A DNA stretch of 64,000 nt from Centroberyx gerrardi (GCF_048128805.1 NC_136000.1:18878446-18942445); one strand, 5' to 3'. Shown: positions 11,001 through 23,797, numbered from the stretch's first letter. The notes: generated by a model from the sequence alone, not told the origin. A program made the numbers and translations.

Positions 11001-14000
11001 GCACATAATGGCTGCAAATGGGAAGCTTGAAGACATCATTAACTAGGGGGATTGCAACCTAAGTGCCTCTGTAAGAAAGACATGGAGAGACAAGTGGCTT
11101 TGAATTGCAGGTGTCTTTTTCTTTTTTAAGCATAATTGTCAGAGTTCTGCTGTACAAACACTTCAAACATTCATTTAAAGTCACTTCTCGGCATCTAATG
11201 GGGAAAATGTAGCATAAAAATGGGAAATATTTACATGTGCTCTATTAAAAAGTCAGAGTCAGAGCAACTATTAGCACCCTGTTTCCCAAATGAGTGAACA
11301 AAAAAAACAACAAAAAAAGAAAGAGTATTTTCTTCCTGACCTTGACTACACAGCGGTCCACCATGGAGTCTAGCCACTCAATGTAGGCCTCAATGGGAGA
11401 CTGCTCCTCCAACAGACGGTCAAACTCCTGATACACTGTGACAGGAGGGAGGCCATGAGACGCTGCAGCTTCATAACAAACACGTTACATACTACTACCA
11501 CACATCAGTTTCATTCAGTTTCATACCACAACACTTGACAACACTATTTGCAGGGAGACAGATGAAACTCTGGGCATTAATTAGCAACCAGAAAAACGAT
11601 TAGATTTGGAGCGAGAGTGCGAATGGCGTCTTTATGCGTCGACTCCTGCATATCTGTGACCTCTGATCCCGTCGGGACCCGCTCTGAGGAGCGACACTGG
11701 AGTGAATTGGAGATGCTCCGCAGGGTGTTTCAGAGGAGAGTGAACTTGTTTAACCTTTTGGTCTCCATCATTAATGCTTGACTTTCCCGGCCGTGGGAAT
11801 GATTGTCCCTCGGTGGGTTATTTGAGCGCTATCTGCTTGTGTGGAAGTAAAGTGTATTTCTCTATCTGGGCTTTGCAAGCGAAAAGAGGCTCAGCACTTA
11901 AGTGTGTGTGTTGGAGTGGAATCGGGTTAGCTAAGACTCACAAACACACACCCGTTTTTCAACTTACAGTGGATAATAAGCCGCCTGTGCTCCTCTCGTG
12001 AGTCCTCCATGGTGTAAAGTGTCTGCTTGGTGATGCTGTTCAAGTCCACATTCCTCCAGTCCTCCAGCATTTGAAACGTGATGTCGGCACTGTGTATCAC
12101 AGTTCGCGATGCCTGGGGACAGATAAATCGACCGGACCTATATTACTGACACGAGCATACCCATATCGCCTTATCAGCCGTATTTGTTCATATGGATTTT
12201 ATTAAATCCGCAGGATGATAGGCACCTGACATAGATGGTTTAATGATGTTTGCCGCTTTAGAATCTGAGAAAATCTTCTGGATACTGGAAATAAAAAAGG
12301 AGAGAAAATATGTTTTACTCTATAATCGTCATGCTCAAGCAAGATAAAAGTGCATCATCCATAATCTCAAAATGTAAACCATGTTGATGATATGAGTGCA
12401 TTTTATAAAGTAGCCACTTACATTCAAACTTGATATTCCTCAGGTTTTCAGGTAGGTCGTGAAGTGCTATTTTAAGCCACTCATCAAGCTGTTTGGCAAA
12501 TTTTCGAATAACCTGAGTCAAACTGGATGGATGAGGGAAAACAGAAACACAATATTTGCTTTAGATACCACACATTATTCATTAAATTTTCCTAATGAGC
12601 TCTCTTTATACTGCTTAAAAATTTGCAGTGTAAAGTGCAATTTCTATTGATATTGACACATTTCCCTGACATTTACTTTAACCAAGATTAAATGATATAC
12701 AACTTTACCATCAGCTGGAACACTTCCATGCAAGGTAAACATGAACATTGGCACACAGCTCATTTCACTGAACTAAATGATTACCATGACATTTGTAGTG
12801 CCAAAGCAGCAGCTTTATTTTACACTGAACATTGCACAAATAAAGATAAGCTTCTGTATTAAGTCAACAGCTAGGCACACCCTGTTCTGCTGGTTAACCT
12901 TCACTAACAGCGGTCCAGTATTAGAAGGGCAGCGGTACAGTATTCATTCATTTTGAGAGTGAAGATGTGACACTCGCTCACCTGTCAGGCAGTGCTTGCA
13001 GGACGGTGGGCATCAGCACCCCAGAGATGGCCTTGTAGAGGATGGAGTCACAGACACCGACAATGTTAACCACCGTGGAGGAGCCGAGGACAGGGAGCAT
13101 GTGGGGCGGCATGCCCTGCCAGAAGTGCAGCAGGAAGCTTTGGACCTGGATGTAACATAATAATCAATATTTTTAGGAGATAAAAGTTGAACTAGTGAGC
13201 ATTTTCCTTAGTTAACTTTTTCCTCATTTAAGGGCTCTATTTTGGGCTTTTATTTTGATAAAATGGAAGTTGGTAAAACGGAAGAAATGAGAAATTAAAG
13301 GAGTAAAAAACATGGTTTAACAGAATAATCCTTGCCTCATCAAAGTTGGCACGAATGACCGTGTCTAGTATCCTCTGACAGTGCGTTCTGTACATCATGA
13401 TAAAGGTTGACACCTGTGGGCAAGAACAGAGCATTAATCTAAATATATCACAAACTTAATAGCTTTTTCTCTTTTGGGCCACTAAAAGACTGATACAAAA
13501 ACAAGAAAATAAATCTTGAACAAAGCATGTGCACCAATAAATACCTGTTACAGGTCTAGGCTGGAGCGGAGTTATATAAAACAAGCTTTAGAGATCAGCA
13601 ACACACAAACCATTTAAAATCATGGCCCCCCTTTTAAAGCCGGACAGCTAGTGCCTGTCCTTTGTCCATTGCTGGATCTTATTATCTCCCCAAAAGATTA
13701 AGAGTTAGTGAGGAGCCAGCGTATAAATCCTCAAGGTCCTTCTCTAAACGTAAACCCAGTGAAGGTCCCGGGGCAGATAAAAGGCTGGAGCCAGAGGGGG
13801 CACAGAGATGGTGAGATGGCAGGCAGAGGGGGGCTGTAAGGATGGACTTTTAAAAGTCCTGTTTACCCTCTCTTCTGGCAGGCTGGCGGGCAAATTTAGG
13901 TCTTTGACATTTGGAAACTCTGGCAGGAGCGTCCCCAGTTTGGATCGTGGTGAATACGCCACTGTCTGCTTCGTGACCTCTTTCTTCCCCGTCTCGTTCA

Positions 14001-17000
14001 CCCATGCCGCTCCCTTTTTGGAGTACATCACGTCATAATACTGAGAGCTCTCCTTCACCGCGATGCCATAGTAGTGGTACCTGAGGAGAACGGAGGGTTC
14101 ACAGCTGAGGTGCACAACGCCTTTTTGACAACCAAATACAAGTATGAGAACTACTATAGTCTACAGAAAATGACGGGGGAAAAAAACTAAAAAACAATCA
14201 CACTAAACATGACTATATTATATCAATTACATGACATACTGATGTAATTCAGAGAAAAACATTAAATTCATTCTCATCAAAAAGGAGTTTTTTGCTAAAA
14301 TCTGTGAGCTTTGCTGCTTTTGCGGACAGCCGAGGAAAGCAGAGGAGAGCAGAGCCACTAAACTGAGAACAACACTCCATTTCCTTTCATTGGCAGTAAA
14401 AGAGGGTCTGGGCCATTTCATTTCTGATGAAAACTCAAAGTATCTCAAGTCAAATAACAAGCAGTAACTTACTTTGACTGCCCCCTCGTCCCCAGTCTTC
14501 TGGTAGTCAGCGCTGGAAACTGTTGTCTTATAATCTGTTCAGTGGAAGAGAGAAAAGGTTGTCAGTGTTTTGTGACTGCATGGCGAACTGCTGGACATGG
14601 ATTTATCACTGTGCTTTTTTTTTCTTTTAAAAAGGCGAGGGAATTCACACCATCTTTCCACAGTAATTCAGTCAAGAATAAGAAAAGAGAAAAGGGAGAT
14701 GAAAACGGGTGACAGAAGGGGCCAAACAAGATCTTTATAAAATATAAACTTGTTTGTATTTGATTCACTCAAAGGGGGAAAACACTACTGAATTCAACAC
14801 AGAGCTAGGGTGTTATTTTACTCTAATACACATTATACATTAGTGAAAAGAAAATACAGTATCTTCAGTACTGAGACTGAGCTTAATAACGTCCATTAGA
14901 AGCGGAACTTTGTGAAATTCCCATAGCTTTAGCCCCAGGGAGGTCTGCGAGAAAAAGGCTTTGGGAGCCATCCATTTATGACAAGTCCAGGGGTATTACT
15001 TTTTTTCCCCCCTATATCAACAATCTCTTAAAAATCTGCCCTCCCCCCTATACCCCCCATCCTCCCTCCCCCCTCACTCCTTCTTGCTCTCTCTCTTTTC
15101 CACTCCCTCCTTCTTCCTTTCCTCTCTTTTTGTCCAAGAGATTGGCTCCTTGGTCCAGCTCCCGGTGCAGAAACTTTAGCAAACAGTGTAGCTCTCCATT
15201 GTGTGGGATGAAAAAAGAGGCCAAGCTGTGAAGTTTCTGTCAGGCCCCGCTTGATAAATGAGCAGACAGGGAGGCAGCCCGGGCCCTCTCTCGTTTTTTT
15301 GTCCTGAATCAATGAAGCCTTCCTAAAGGACACCCCACACTGCTCCAGCCACTGATCTAACATTCCGCAACATCTCACCCTTCCAAATTTCCTTTAATTA
15401 CACATTAATCCAGGCCCCTTCTCTTTTTCAATATCTTCCGACAGGAGCTGCGGAGGGGCGGAGGGGGGGGGGGGCTGAGCTGGGGGTTGGGGCCGGGGTC
15501 CGGGGTGCAGGGGGTGGCTGGGGGTAGGTAGATTGAGGAACTTCTCGGGGTTGTGGGAACAGAGGCGAGCACATCTCCTTTGGCTCTAGATTATGTGTTC
15601 AGTGGGTTTCGGGGAGAGCGACCGCAGAGCTTCGCTGCACACTGAACTCGAGCTGAGTAAACTTCAGCTACTTCAACACCAGCAGCGGCACAAAAACGAT
15701 CCATGCGTAAAATGGTCAGACTGTTGACGTATTTGCCTCATGAAAAGAGAACACCAGTATTTTTGAACCACGGCAGCTTGATTCTATGTGATTATTGCCT
15801 TCATAAGAGTTCTTACGTCAGACCGCAGCTCGGCGTGTATTTCCAGTGTTCAGATATTCTGTAGACAAACTTGAGGGAAGAACTCCACGTTGCAGGAAGA
15901 CAGAAATCTTCACTCAAGTTTGCCTTTTTGAACCAGCACCCCGATCCCAGAAAAGGCGGTTTGGTTGCGCCGGCATATTATCAAAGCAAATTCTGTAGCC
16001 AATTTTCTTTGGGATTCCTCTCAAAGTTTCAATACATCTTTAAACCTACATTAAACACCCCGAAAAGCCAAAATAAATCTCCATTTTCATTTCGAGAGAA
16101 TGCCATGCTAACCTCAGTGGTGTCACCTTTTTTTTTTTTTTAGAATTACTCTCCCAGATGTTGTATCATTACTGGAGAGACTTTTTAGAGAGTGACACTA
16201 CAGAAGTTACCTCGGCACTTTCATCAAATGTATTTGTGGGTTTTCAAGGTGTTTAAAGTAGATTTTGAGTTACACTGGAAGCCTGTGGGAGTGACGAATC
16301 AGCACCAAATGGCTATCAAATATCTTAAGACATAAAATAATATTCCAAAATGATCTGAGATATTACATATAACTCCTATAAAAGGTGAGAACGACACAGC
16401 GTCCATGTGCCAATACAATTTCTATTACTTGAAAACACGGAGGATGGGCATCGACACACACTTACAGTCACTGCTCCACCTCAGACATTTCAGCCTGTTG
16501 TGTCACCGCAACACTCACAGATATTCTTCCAGACTGTTTAACCGTCTGCTTGGCTGGAGGTTGAGTCGTACCTTTCCAAAGCTGGCTGCGTTGACGGGCT
16601 GCGTGTCCTGCTTCTCACTGAAGTCCAGGTAGTGCATGTAGAGGGCACTCCGGGGGATACACACACCTTCAGCTATCTCATAGTTCTCTTCTAGCCTGCA
16701 AGAGACAACGAGCTTCATCAGTGACCCAAAAAAAGAAAATATTGGTGTTCGAGCACTGTTATTATAAAAGAGATGGAATCTAGCGAGTAATGAGTGAATC
16801 AAAGAGTTTTTAAACAGGATTGATATGATTGTGGCATTCCGGGGAAAAAACATGGAAAACTAATGTAATTTTACTTTTACTTGTAAATGTGTAGGAACCA
16901 TGTGCATAAGGAAATTTAAATCAACCAGACAACATGCATGTCAGTAAAAGGACGCAATGCAATTATTTAAGAGTCGTCTATTTGATGACAGCACAGTATT

Positions 17001-20000
17001 GCATGATAAGCTGTTTCTCGCTTTACTTTGGAGACAGACAGTGATTGATCAGAGTGGTATCTGATGTAAAACATGTAGAGAGGCAATTAGCCTAAAGAGT
17101 GCATCTTTTTCAGTGTTTAATTTGAATCAAATGTGTTTTCACTAGAAGAAGCATATTGTGCTATACCACTGTCAAGTATATTCTTGAAGTGGATGCGGAT
17201 GTTTTCAGACAGGAAGACATCTATGTAGATTAGAGCAGCTTAGATAAAGTAAATACGCTAAAAAGAACCCAGGAAAACAGAATTGTGTCTATTTTCATGC
17301 ACCATACTACAAATACAACATTTTCCAGAGGAAAATCATGACAGGAATTTGAAATGTATATTTTCACAAGCGACTATTTGGAATAGTAAAAAAAAAAAAA
17401 GGAAGTATGATTTTTTTTAGACTGGGTTATATTTCTGAGCTAAGTTACCTGTAACACTGCACCGGCTGTGATGCGATAGCACTGCGTTCATAAACAATCT
17501 ATTACAGTTTGTATTGTAAAAGTTTGACTTTCAGTTTTTTTCCCATCAAAAATAGATTATTTTCAAGACAGCATTCAGTCAAAACTCTTTCAATACATGC
17601 AGCCAAAAATTACATCCGAGTTTATTTTTTATCCAGATAACGTCTGCCTCAAAGTTTAATTTTTCACCATCACAATATCAAAAGACTGAAAATGCACAAC
17701 GATACAAAATATGACAAGATAACGTATTTCTGTATATAAATATTTGTTGCTTTAATTCTAGGTGTATAATCTGATGAAAGATTACGTCTTGAAGAAGCCA
17801 AATAAGATTTTCCAAATTCCTTATCCTGTTGTAACTCAAAACTGTTTTTTTTACAACAAAAGCAGAAATGATTATATCAAAAAATGCATCTGCATTTGTG
17901 GCTCACTGTCACATAATGTAAATCCTTATATCAACACTAAATCATTTTTTTTCCCAGTCCAATATTTACATTTGGATGAAGAAGCGGGACATAAAAGAAG
18001 CGGTGTGAGGAGAAATTGGAATCCTCAAACCACTTTACCTTTATGTCTGATCAAATATATTACTCATAACATTACTAAGTATCTCTAAGAATCCATATCA
18101 CTTGACCCAGGTAGGTCATGTAAAACTATTCACAGAGAAATGCATTTTTGATATCTAACATGGCTAAAAATAAATCTTGGTTTGAAAATATTATAAAATC
18201 TTTCACCAACAATTTAAATGTAAATGTTACCACCGTGAATTTTTACTGGGAATTACAAAAAAAGACAAACATAGCGCCGGTAAAATATATAATTTTGACC
18301 CTCACCAGATTCTAAATGCTTGACATTCAGACTTTTCATGGACATTTGTTTGGCGTTCCACAATGTAAGTGGAAAGTTGAAGTTAAAAGCCGTGATGATT
18401 AATGAAACGTCGACTCACTAAATGTGTAGGAGGGTTTTTTTTAGAACAAGATGGGGAATTTGTGCCTGAAATCCCCATAAGTGCATTTCATTGCTGTAGT
18501 TTGAAACAATTTTATACATTTGCATTTTGTCATTGTATTTTTACATATTACTCAAGAACAAAAAACACAGAAATGTTTAAAAAAAAAACAACAACTTACC
18601 ACTCCAGAGTAGCCGGTGTCGAATGCGGTTTAGAAGCTCTGTTATTTTCTTTTTCTTCATCTATAACACACAAAACATTTTGGTTTCTAAGGCAAAATTA
18701 TTGTTATTAGGCCCAAATGAGTGACAACACACATGTGGCACTAATGGCACAAATTAATGTTTATATAACCAACACAATAATGGGCAAACATATCATGAAA
18801 ACTTCAACTTTTTTGAAATTATTATTATTATTTTATGCTATAGGCGCAATAGCTGCAGTAATGCCTGCACATATGGCTTAATAACATATACTGTACTAGA
18901 CACTATACATCAACTATCATATGCATGAATGAAGGCTATGGAATTATTTCAAACATCAAATTTACAACACTAATTTGTCGTTTCAGTAGTTTTGTCTCAG
19001 TGGAATGCTTACTTTCATCATTGGACATATTCCCCAGGGAGGTGTGACTGGAGTATCGCTTGCTCTCACTCTCAATGAGGCATCTTTCAATCCAGCTCTC
19101 TACAAAACACATGATGGGCCACAGTTCAAACACAGCACAACCTGTAGGGACTTATGAAATATAACACTTTTTTAATGCAACTCAGAAAAAATATGGGACC
19201 ATATCACTTAGCTTATTTCACTTATTTAGACTGATGCATTTGGTCATAAGAATGTGACTCAAGAATTTCACTGTGGGCCTATCAACTGCCATCTAGCCAA
19301 AACATCAGTTTAAAGCAGTTTTTGGGCTATTTGTCCTATATATTACAGCAGTTTTACTTACGTTTTTTTTAAAATGCATTTACATTGAAACTGCAACAGG
19401 TGTCACTTTTAAAACTCCCTTCCTGAATGACTCATTTTGTTCAGCTGTAGAATAGAGCCATGGCTGTATTTATATAAACAGTGCAAATCGCTGCCTATAC
19501 AGACACTTTAAATGTCACTAATGTGACGGGGCGAGTTGACAACAATCGATTGTATGGCCACTAGTGCGGCCATGGCTCTATTTGAGATGTTTTCACCAAA
19601 ACGGCAGGAATCCTGCATTGTTCCTGGGGGGACTACAAGCGTACACACTTGCCCAAAAGAGCCTGCGCACATTGCTGGGCCGGCCTGCTGGAATAGAGGC
19701 CATTGTCCTGTTTTAATTTCTACTTAGAAATAGCTCAACTGGTGTCCTTTCTGGGACAGAGCGGCAGGAAAGCACAAAAACTTTCATGTAGAAATAGCCT
19801 GATAGAAAGGCACTCCATTTAAATTCTTTTTTTCATTTTTTAAAGAAAAGTATTGAGGTATTTGCTATTTAAATGTAATGAAGTAGCAAAAAGTACATGT
19901 TTTATAAAATGCCTGTTTACTTCAGTGCAAGGAAGCATTCTTTATTAATCAATCACTTTTCCATAGTTAATAAGCTGGAAGACTTATTCTGATGACCTCC

Positions 20001-22074
20001 TCTTTCCCCTCGGGCTCAAAGTTTCAGTGATATTTTTCTGAACTGGTTTGTTTGCAAAACCTTTTTCTTCACAGTAGCTACTAAGTAACTGCAAGTGTTA
20101 AAAAGCACCGTGGAGTAAAAAGTAGGATATTTGACTTGAAATTTAGTGAAAAAGTATTATGTACCCTAAAATGGAAATACTAAACTAAACTATCTCAGAC
20201 ATGTAGTTAAGTACAGTGCTTAAGTAAAACTATGTAAACACTGTTACTTCCCCAACCCCTTGAACAAAAAAACAACAACAAAACAAAAAAAAACCCAACA
20301 ACAAAAAAAAACACACCACATAATATTTCTTGAAGTCATGTAAATCCCTTTTTTCCGCATGGGAATTGACAACAATCACCATAGCAGCAGTTGCCAGGAC
20401 AGACTGTTGGCAAGGCGACCTGCTCGGTCCAGTCAAAGGGGGGTTTTCAGAGGAGGTCACAGAAATTGAAAAGTTTTAGGGACTTAGAAGTTTTGACTAG
20501 ATGAAGAATCTACACCTAGATGTGCGGCACGTGCTCAGAGAAAAGGTCAGACTGCCATTAGTGTCCCATCGCTCCGCAGTAACAGACTGAGCGCGCTCAC
20601 AACAGACATGCAGGAACTGAGGATTACTTTTGGGTTTTTTTCTACGTTATGATAAATATGCCATGAACAAAATACTATAATTATTATGAATAGCTTACCC
20701 TATAATAGTCCAAATTAATATTGTTATCATCATCATCAGCATTAACATTAACAGGGTGTTAAAGTTATTCTACATAATATGCAAATTATTACACTATTAA
20801 GAAAAACAGCTTGTGCATTTGCATTTTGACGATCAATAAAACACCACCAGTGTCACCAACAGCCTTCAAATACAGATTCTGACATCTCTAATCATCATAC
20901 TGGCTAATTTTGTGTAGATCTATTTTCTACTGGTCATGTCCATCTAAAAAAGCCAAACCCTGGACATCAAAAAGTGAGTCCACTGAAGTGATGCTAATTC
21001 TCCACAGAGGCTCAAATCCCAAGCTTCATTTGCCACAGGCACAGATAAGTTGGGGATCTAAATAATTGGATTAAATTTGATCAACAAGTGAAACGGATGT
21101 TAGCTCATTTATTAAAGACTAAACTACCCTACACTACACCAGTATACTAATAAGTAGATAGTATTTTTTTTAGTCTAAGGCTAAATGAAAGTAACCAAAG
21201 TTAAAATTCAGTTTATCACCTGTCTTAATTTTAACAAATGTCACGTCAGCAGATAAAAAACAAACTCATAAAGCTGTATAATTAGCTTGATTTTAATTTA
21301 ATGTCCTAGATTGGGCATTAATCCTTAATGTTTTTTTTAAAGCTAAATAAAGCACTTTTATTTTTACTAACCCTATACCATAAACCAATACAAACAATAT
21401 ATATATAAAGCAATATATTTTACTGATAAATCCTTACTGTTTTTTTTTTTCTTCCAGTTTTCAGTTAATTTACTGCTAATGCTTATTCCGTTTTCCCAAT
21501 TTTGGGCTTACCCGAAAAGTAAGCTAAAAAAAAAAAAAGCAGGTGTATAACACTTTAAAGTGCACCATGATGTGTGTTTGTTGTTAGTTTTTTTCTTCCC
21601 TTTATAATGTTTTTTTAATTAGTTAAATTAAATAGATGCTTTAAAAAAAAAAAAAAAACTGCCAGCAGCAATCGGGCCGAGCAAATTTTAAAGAAACCAA
21701 AGACTATTTCATACACTGATTAACTTCCTTGATTTTTCTTTAACCAGTAGATGAGTTCGTACTAAACCACAACACCACCTCCCATGACAGCTTACAACTA
21801 AAAAAAACACCGTCCACCACGAACAGCTCAAATTTTGAGATCAAATAAATGAGGAAAAACGGGTGAAATCGTCACTCAAACATCCAGACACTTCCTCTAA
21901 AAGACTCTGGAGAAAGTTTGAGACTTGCAGAGTTCCCAGCAGCAGAAGCGTGAACAATGTTCCCGAGCGGACGCCGATTCTCTCACCACATCCAGGCGAA
22001 GGCAGAGCCGGCACAAACAGAGGTGACTAACCTGTGGAATCCATATCAGGCTCCTCCAGCAGCCCGCAATGCAT
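5029..22074 (-). CDS. rfx4: Transcription factor RFX4, complete coding sequence (brain-type isoform)
   Basis: Eighteen coding exons: 22032-22074, 19013-19099, 18600-18660, 16572-16695, 14473-14534, 13867-14080, 13336-13413, 12982-13145, 12422-12522, 12226-12284, 11968-12112, 11341-11435, 10665-10782, 9595-9714, 8386-8547, 8105-8270, 7791-7929, 5029-5301. Total 2211 nt, 736 residues (human about 735), stop TAG 5029-5031. It starts [20 protein letters not shown], the N-terminus of the brain form RFX4_v3. The winged-helix RFX DNA-binding domain spans about residues 60-137 ([37 protein letters not shown]), followed by the RFX dimerisation region to about residue 500 and a Ser/Pro-rich tail ending [11 protein letters not shown]. 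Known: RFX4 binds X-box DNA and is needed for dorsal brain and ciliary-gene programmes in neural progenitors. Odd points: intron 7 has a GC donor (13334-13335), exon 15 has a NAGNAG acceptor, and an upstream ATG overlaps the start. No frameshifts seen. Confidence 0.97.
7102..7300 (-). mobile_element. tRNA-derived SINE fragment in rfx4 intron 17
   Basis: On the minus strand a Pol III A-box-like TGACCTAATGGTTAGAG (about 7274-7290) is followed about 30 bp later by a B-box-like GGTTTGATTCCC (7235-7246), then a tail with CCTTGAGCAAAAC and a segment resembling TCCAAAGCGAC-type words. That order and spacing is what a tRNA-derived SINE head gives; the family is known to me as a common fish dispersed repeat. 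Sequence has decayed, so it is probably inactive. Same orientation as rfx4. Confidence 0.7.
8545..8550 (-). other. rfx4: NAGNAG tandem acceptor of rfx4 exon 15
   Basis: The acceptor reads CAGCAG on the minus strand, so splicing can start the exon at 8547 (joining as Ala-Glu-Arg) or 8544 (joining as Glu-Arg), a one-residue difference. Both keep the frame. The distal choice is used in the model. Confidence 0.6.
10964..10977. promoter_or_regulatory. Perfect palindromic RFX X-box in rfx4 intron 12
   Basis: GTTGCCGGGGCAAC is two perfect inverted half sites (GTTGCC/GGCAAC) with a 2-bp spacer, matching the RFX consensus GTNRCC-(0-3)-RGYAAC. It sits inside the gene for an RFX factor. The surrounding 10840-11050 also holds an AP-2-like GCCCCTGGGGA and AT-rich words, as in an enhancer. 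Binding is inference. Confidence 0.6.
13334..13336 (-). other. rfx4: GC-AG splice donor, rfx4 exon 7/intron 7
   Basis: The exon ends ...TTTGATGAG followed by GCAAGG. No GT donor fits: the family sequence FDE-VQSFLL requires exactly this junction. The flanking bases AG|GCAAG match the strong consensus seen at GC-AG introns. Confidence 0.85.
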
Positions 22075-22085
22075 CCTCTTCCCAT
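16691..22085 (-). other. Overlapping out-of-frame upstream ORF on rfx4 (68 codons after splicing)
   Basis: An ATG at 22083-22085 lies 11 nt upstream of the rfx4 start, in a different frame. It stays open through the rest of exon 1, all of exons 2 and 3 and two bases into exon 4, where TAG at 16691-16693 ends it. Its context is weak at -3 (T) with G at +4; the main ATG has A at -3. Whether the transcript start lies upstream of it is not visible. Known: overlapping uORFs usually lower translation of the main frame. The peptide matches nothing I recognise. Confidence 0.4.
19845..20254. mobile_element. Fish MITE-type repeat (AAGTAC/GTAACTTCC-rich), rfx4 intron 1
   Basis: The stretch carries many AAGTA, GTACTTAAG-like words and ends GTTACTTCCCC, the complement of GGTGGAAGTAAC at the start of the related copy at 49051-49290. 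I know this pattern as a very common fish short repeat. Ends are approximate. Confidence 0.5.
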
Positions 22086-22292
22086 CAACGACACTGGCTC
22101 CCTCCAAGAAAATGGCTTAGCGCACGTTTCCCCCTCCTCAGCGGGTCTTCCCTTCGCCTCGCTCTCTGTGTTTCCGTGACCACTGCCCGTCACAGGAGAC
22201 GTTGAGGATCTGAGGTTCGCCGAGAGAGGGGTGGGTGTTGGTGGTGGCTGTGGTGGAGAGGGGGAGGTGGGGAATGAGGGAGGAAAGAGAGA

Positions 22293-22319
22293 GGGTGGGG
22301 TGGGGGGGTGGGGTGGGGG
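22293..22319 (+). other. G-quadruplex-capable G-tract upstream of rfx4
   Basis: Five runs of three or more G with single-T loops in 27 bp, within a longer purine-rich block at 22220-22325, about 220 bp upstream of the rfx4 ATG on the template strand. It fits the G3+N1-7 pattern. Location suggests promoter or 5' UTR DNA. Confidence 0.6.
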
Positions 22320-23750
22320 TAGAGACTCCAGAAATCCAGCGGGGGGAAAGCCAGACCCGTCAAAATGTTTGCTGATGTTTCATGGGAAAGGGGCTGATTT
22401 TATAGGAGCCCTGATGGGGACATGTCATTGATAGGCTTGGAAGGCTGATGAATGGCCCCAAGTCAGATGGGGATGTGGCAAGGCTCACTGGAAGTCTTTT
22501 GTGGGGCTGTTTTGAATAAGAAAAGCTCCCTCCCAACGAAAAAAAAAAGAGGCTTAGATCTACGCAATCCTAACACTGTGGCCTCCCCGTCTTCCATTAT
22601 GGTGTTTAATACGTTTTTATACACCCCCCAGCTCCAAATACACATACACATACCCACACAACCGCCGCTCCCGCCATCCCTTGTAATTTTAACTCCCGTC
22701 CGCAGATCCCATGGACACTTGTTGGCACATTTGCTCTGTCTTTTCCCTCACTGGCTCGACATCCCATTCACCGATCATGTACCGTAAGATCTTTGTGATA
22801 ACTTTTTTTTTTTTTTAGACAGTTGGCATATCACACGCTCAGCTACCCAACCAAACCCGAAAAAAAAAAAAAATCACACAAGCGTGAATTTTTTGGTGGA
22901 GTTCTCACTGCCTTTGCTCTCCCTTTTTCGCTGTGGCAACCTTATTTTGGTGTGCCTCTGAGAAGAGGGAATGGTCACAAAGGGGGGAAGTAAAAGTGCA
23001 AAGCCCGAGGCTGGGAGGGCTCTGATGGAGTGCCTGAGAGCTGGAGAAGGGAAAGCTGTGATTAGAATATGAATGGAACCACAGGAGAGGGGGAGAGGAG
23101 AGGGAAAGAAGAGGGAGAGGAGAAAGGCGGATTATGGCTGAATTACTCACCACACCATGGATAGCAAAGGAGGACTTTCTCTTCCAGCGCGCAGGCGTGG
23201 GGACGACTGCCTCCGCTCACCAACAAACCGCACGGCCCACGCTCTGCCACCTGGGAGCACGTGCGGGACAGAGTGGCAGCAACACACCCACGGGACATTG
23301 CGCACAGTATATGGTCATACTTTAGTTTAGACTGGGGTGTCTGTTGATTCAGACTCCTGTGGGAAGAGCAGAACTATTTCAAAGAATCAAGGAAACAATT
23401 TTTAACCTGTCATCAAAGATCCTCTATATTAGAATGAAAAATACTACTATAATAATATTATAATACATCAATGATACAATACACACAGGCCTAAATACTG
23501 GCTCATGCAATGCCATGACCTCAAAGGAGGATCTAATTAATTTCAGTCAAACAAGGAGAAGGTGGAGTCTGTGTCTCCCTCGGTGGACGTCCTTTTTCCA
23601 TCCTGCCACTGTCAACTGCTTATTAGAGCCTCATTAAAGAGGACAGGTGCAGCCACCAAAAGGGCCTCTTCCACCCTTGCTATTCTCACACACTCTACCA
23701 GCACAAACGGATGTGTACCGCTTTTGTGCAATTAAAGGGCTCCAATTGAG

Positions 23751-23797
23751 TTGTGTGTGTGTGTGTGGGGGTGTGTGTGTGTGTGTGTGGGGGGGGA
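23751..23797. repeat. (GT)n microsatellite with G-rich interruptions
   Basis: GT dinucleotides broken by GGGG runs, between rfx4 and polr3b. Confidence 0.9.

Noticed and set aside
22231-22431. Gly-rich plus-strand open frame
   Set aside because: Product of the G-rich tract upstream of rfx4, antisense to its 5' region; no homologue recognised.
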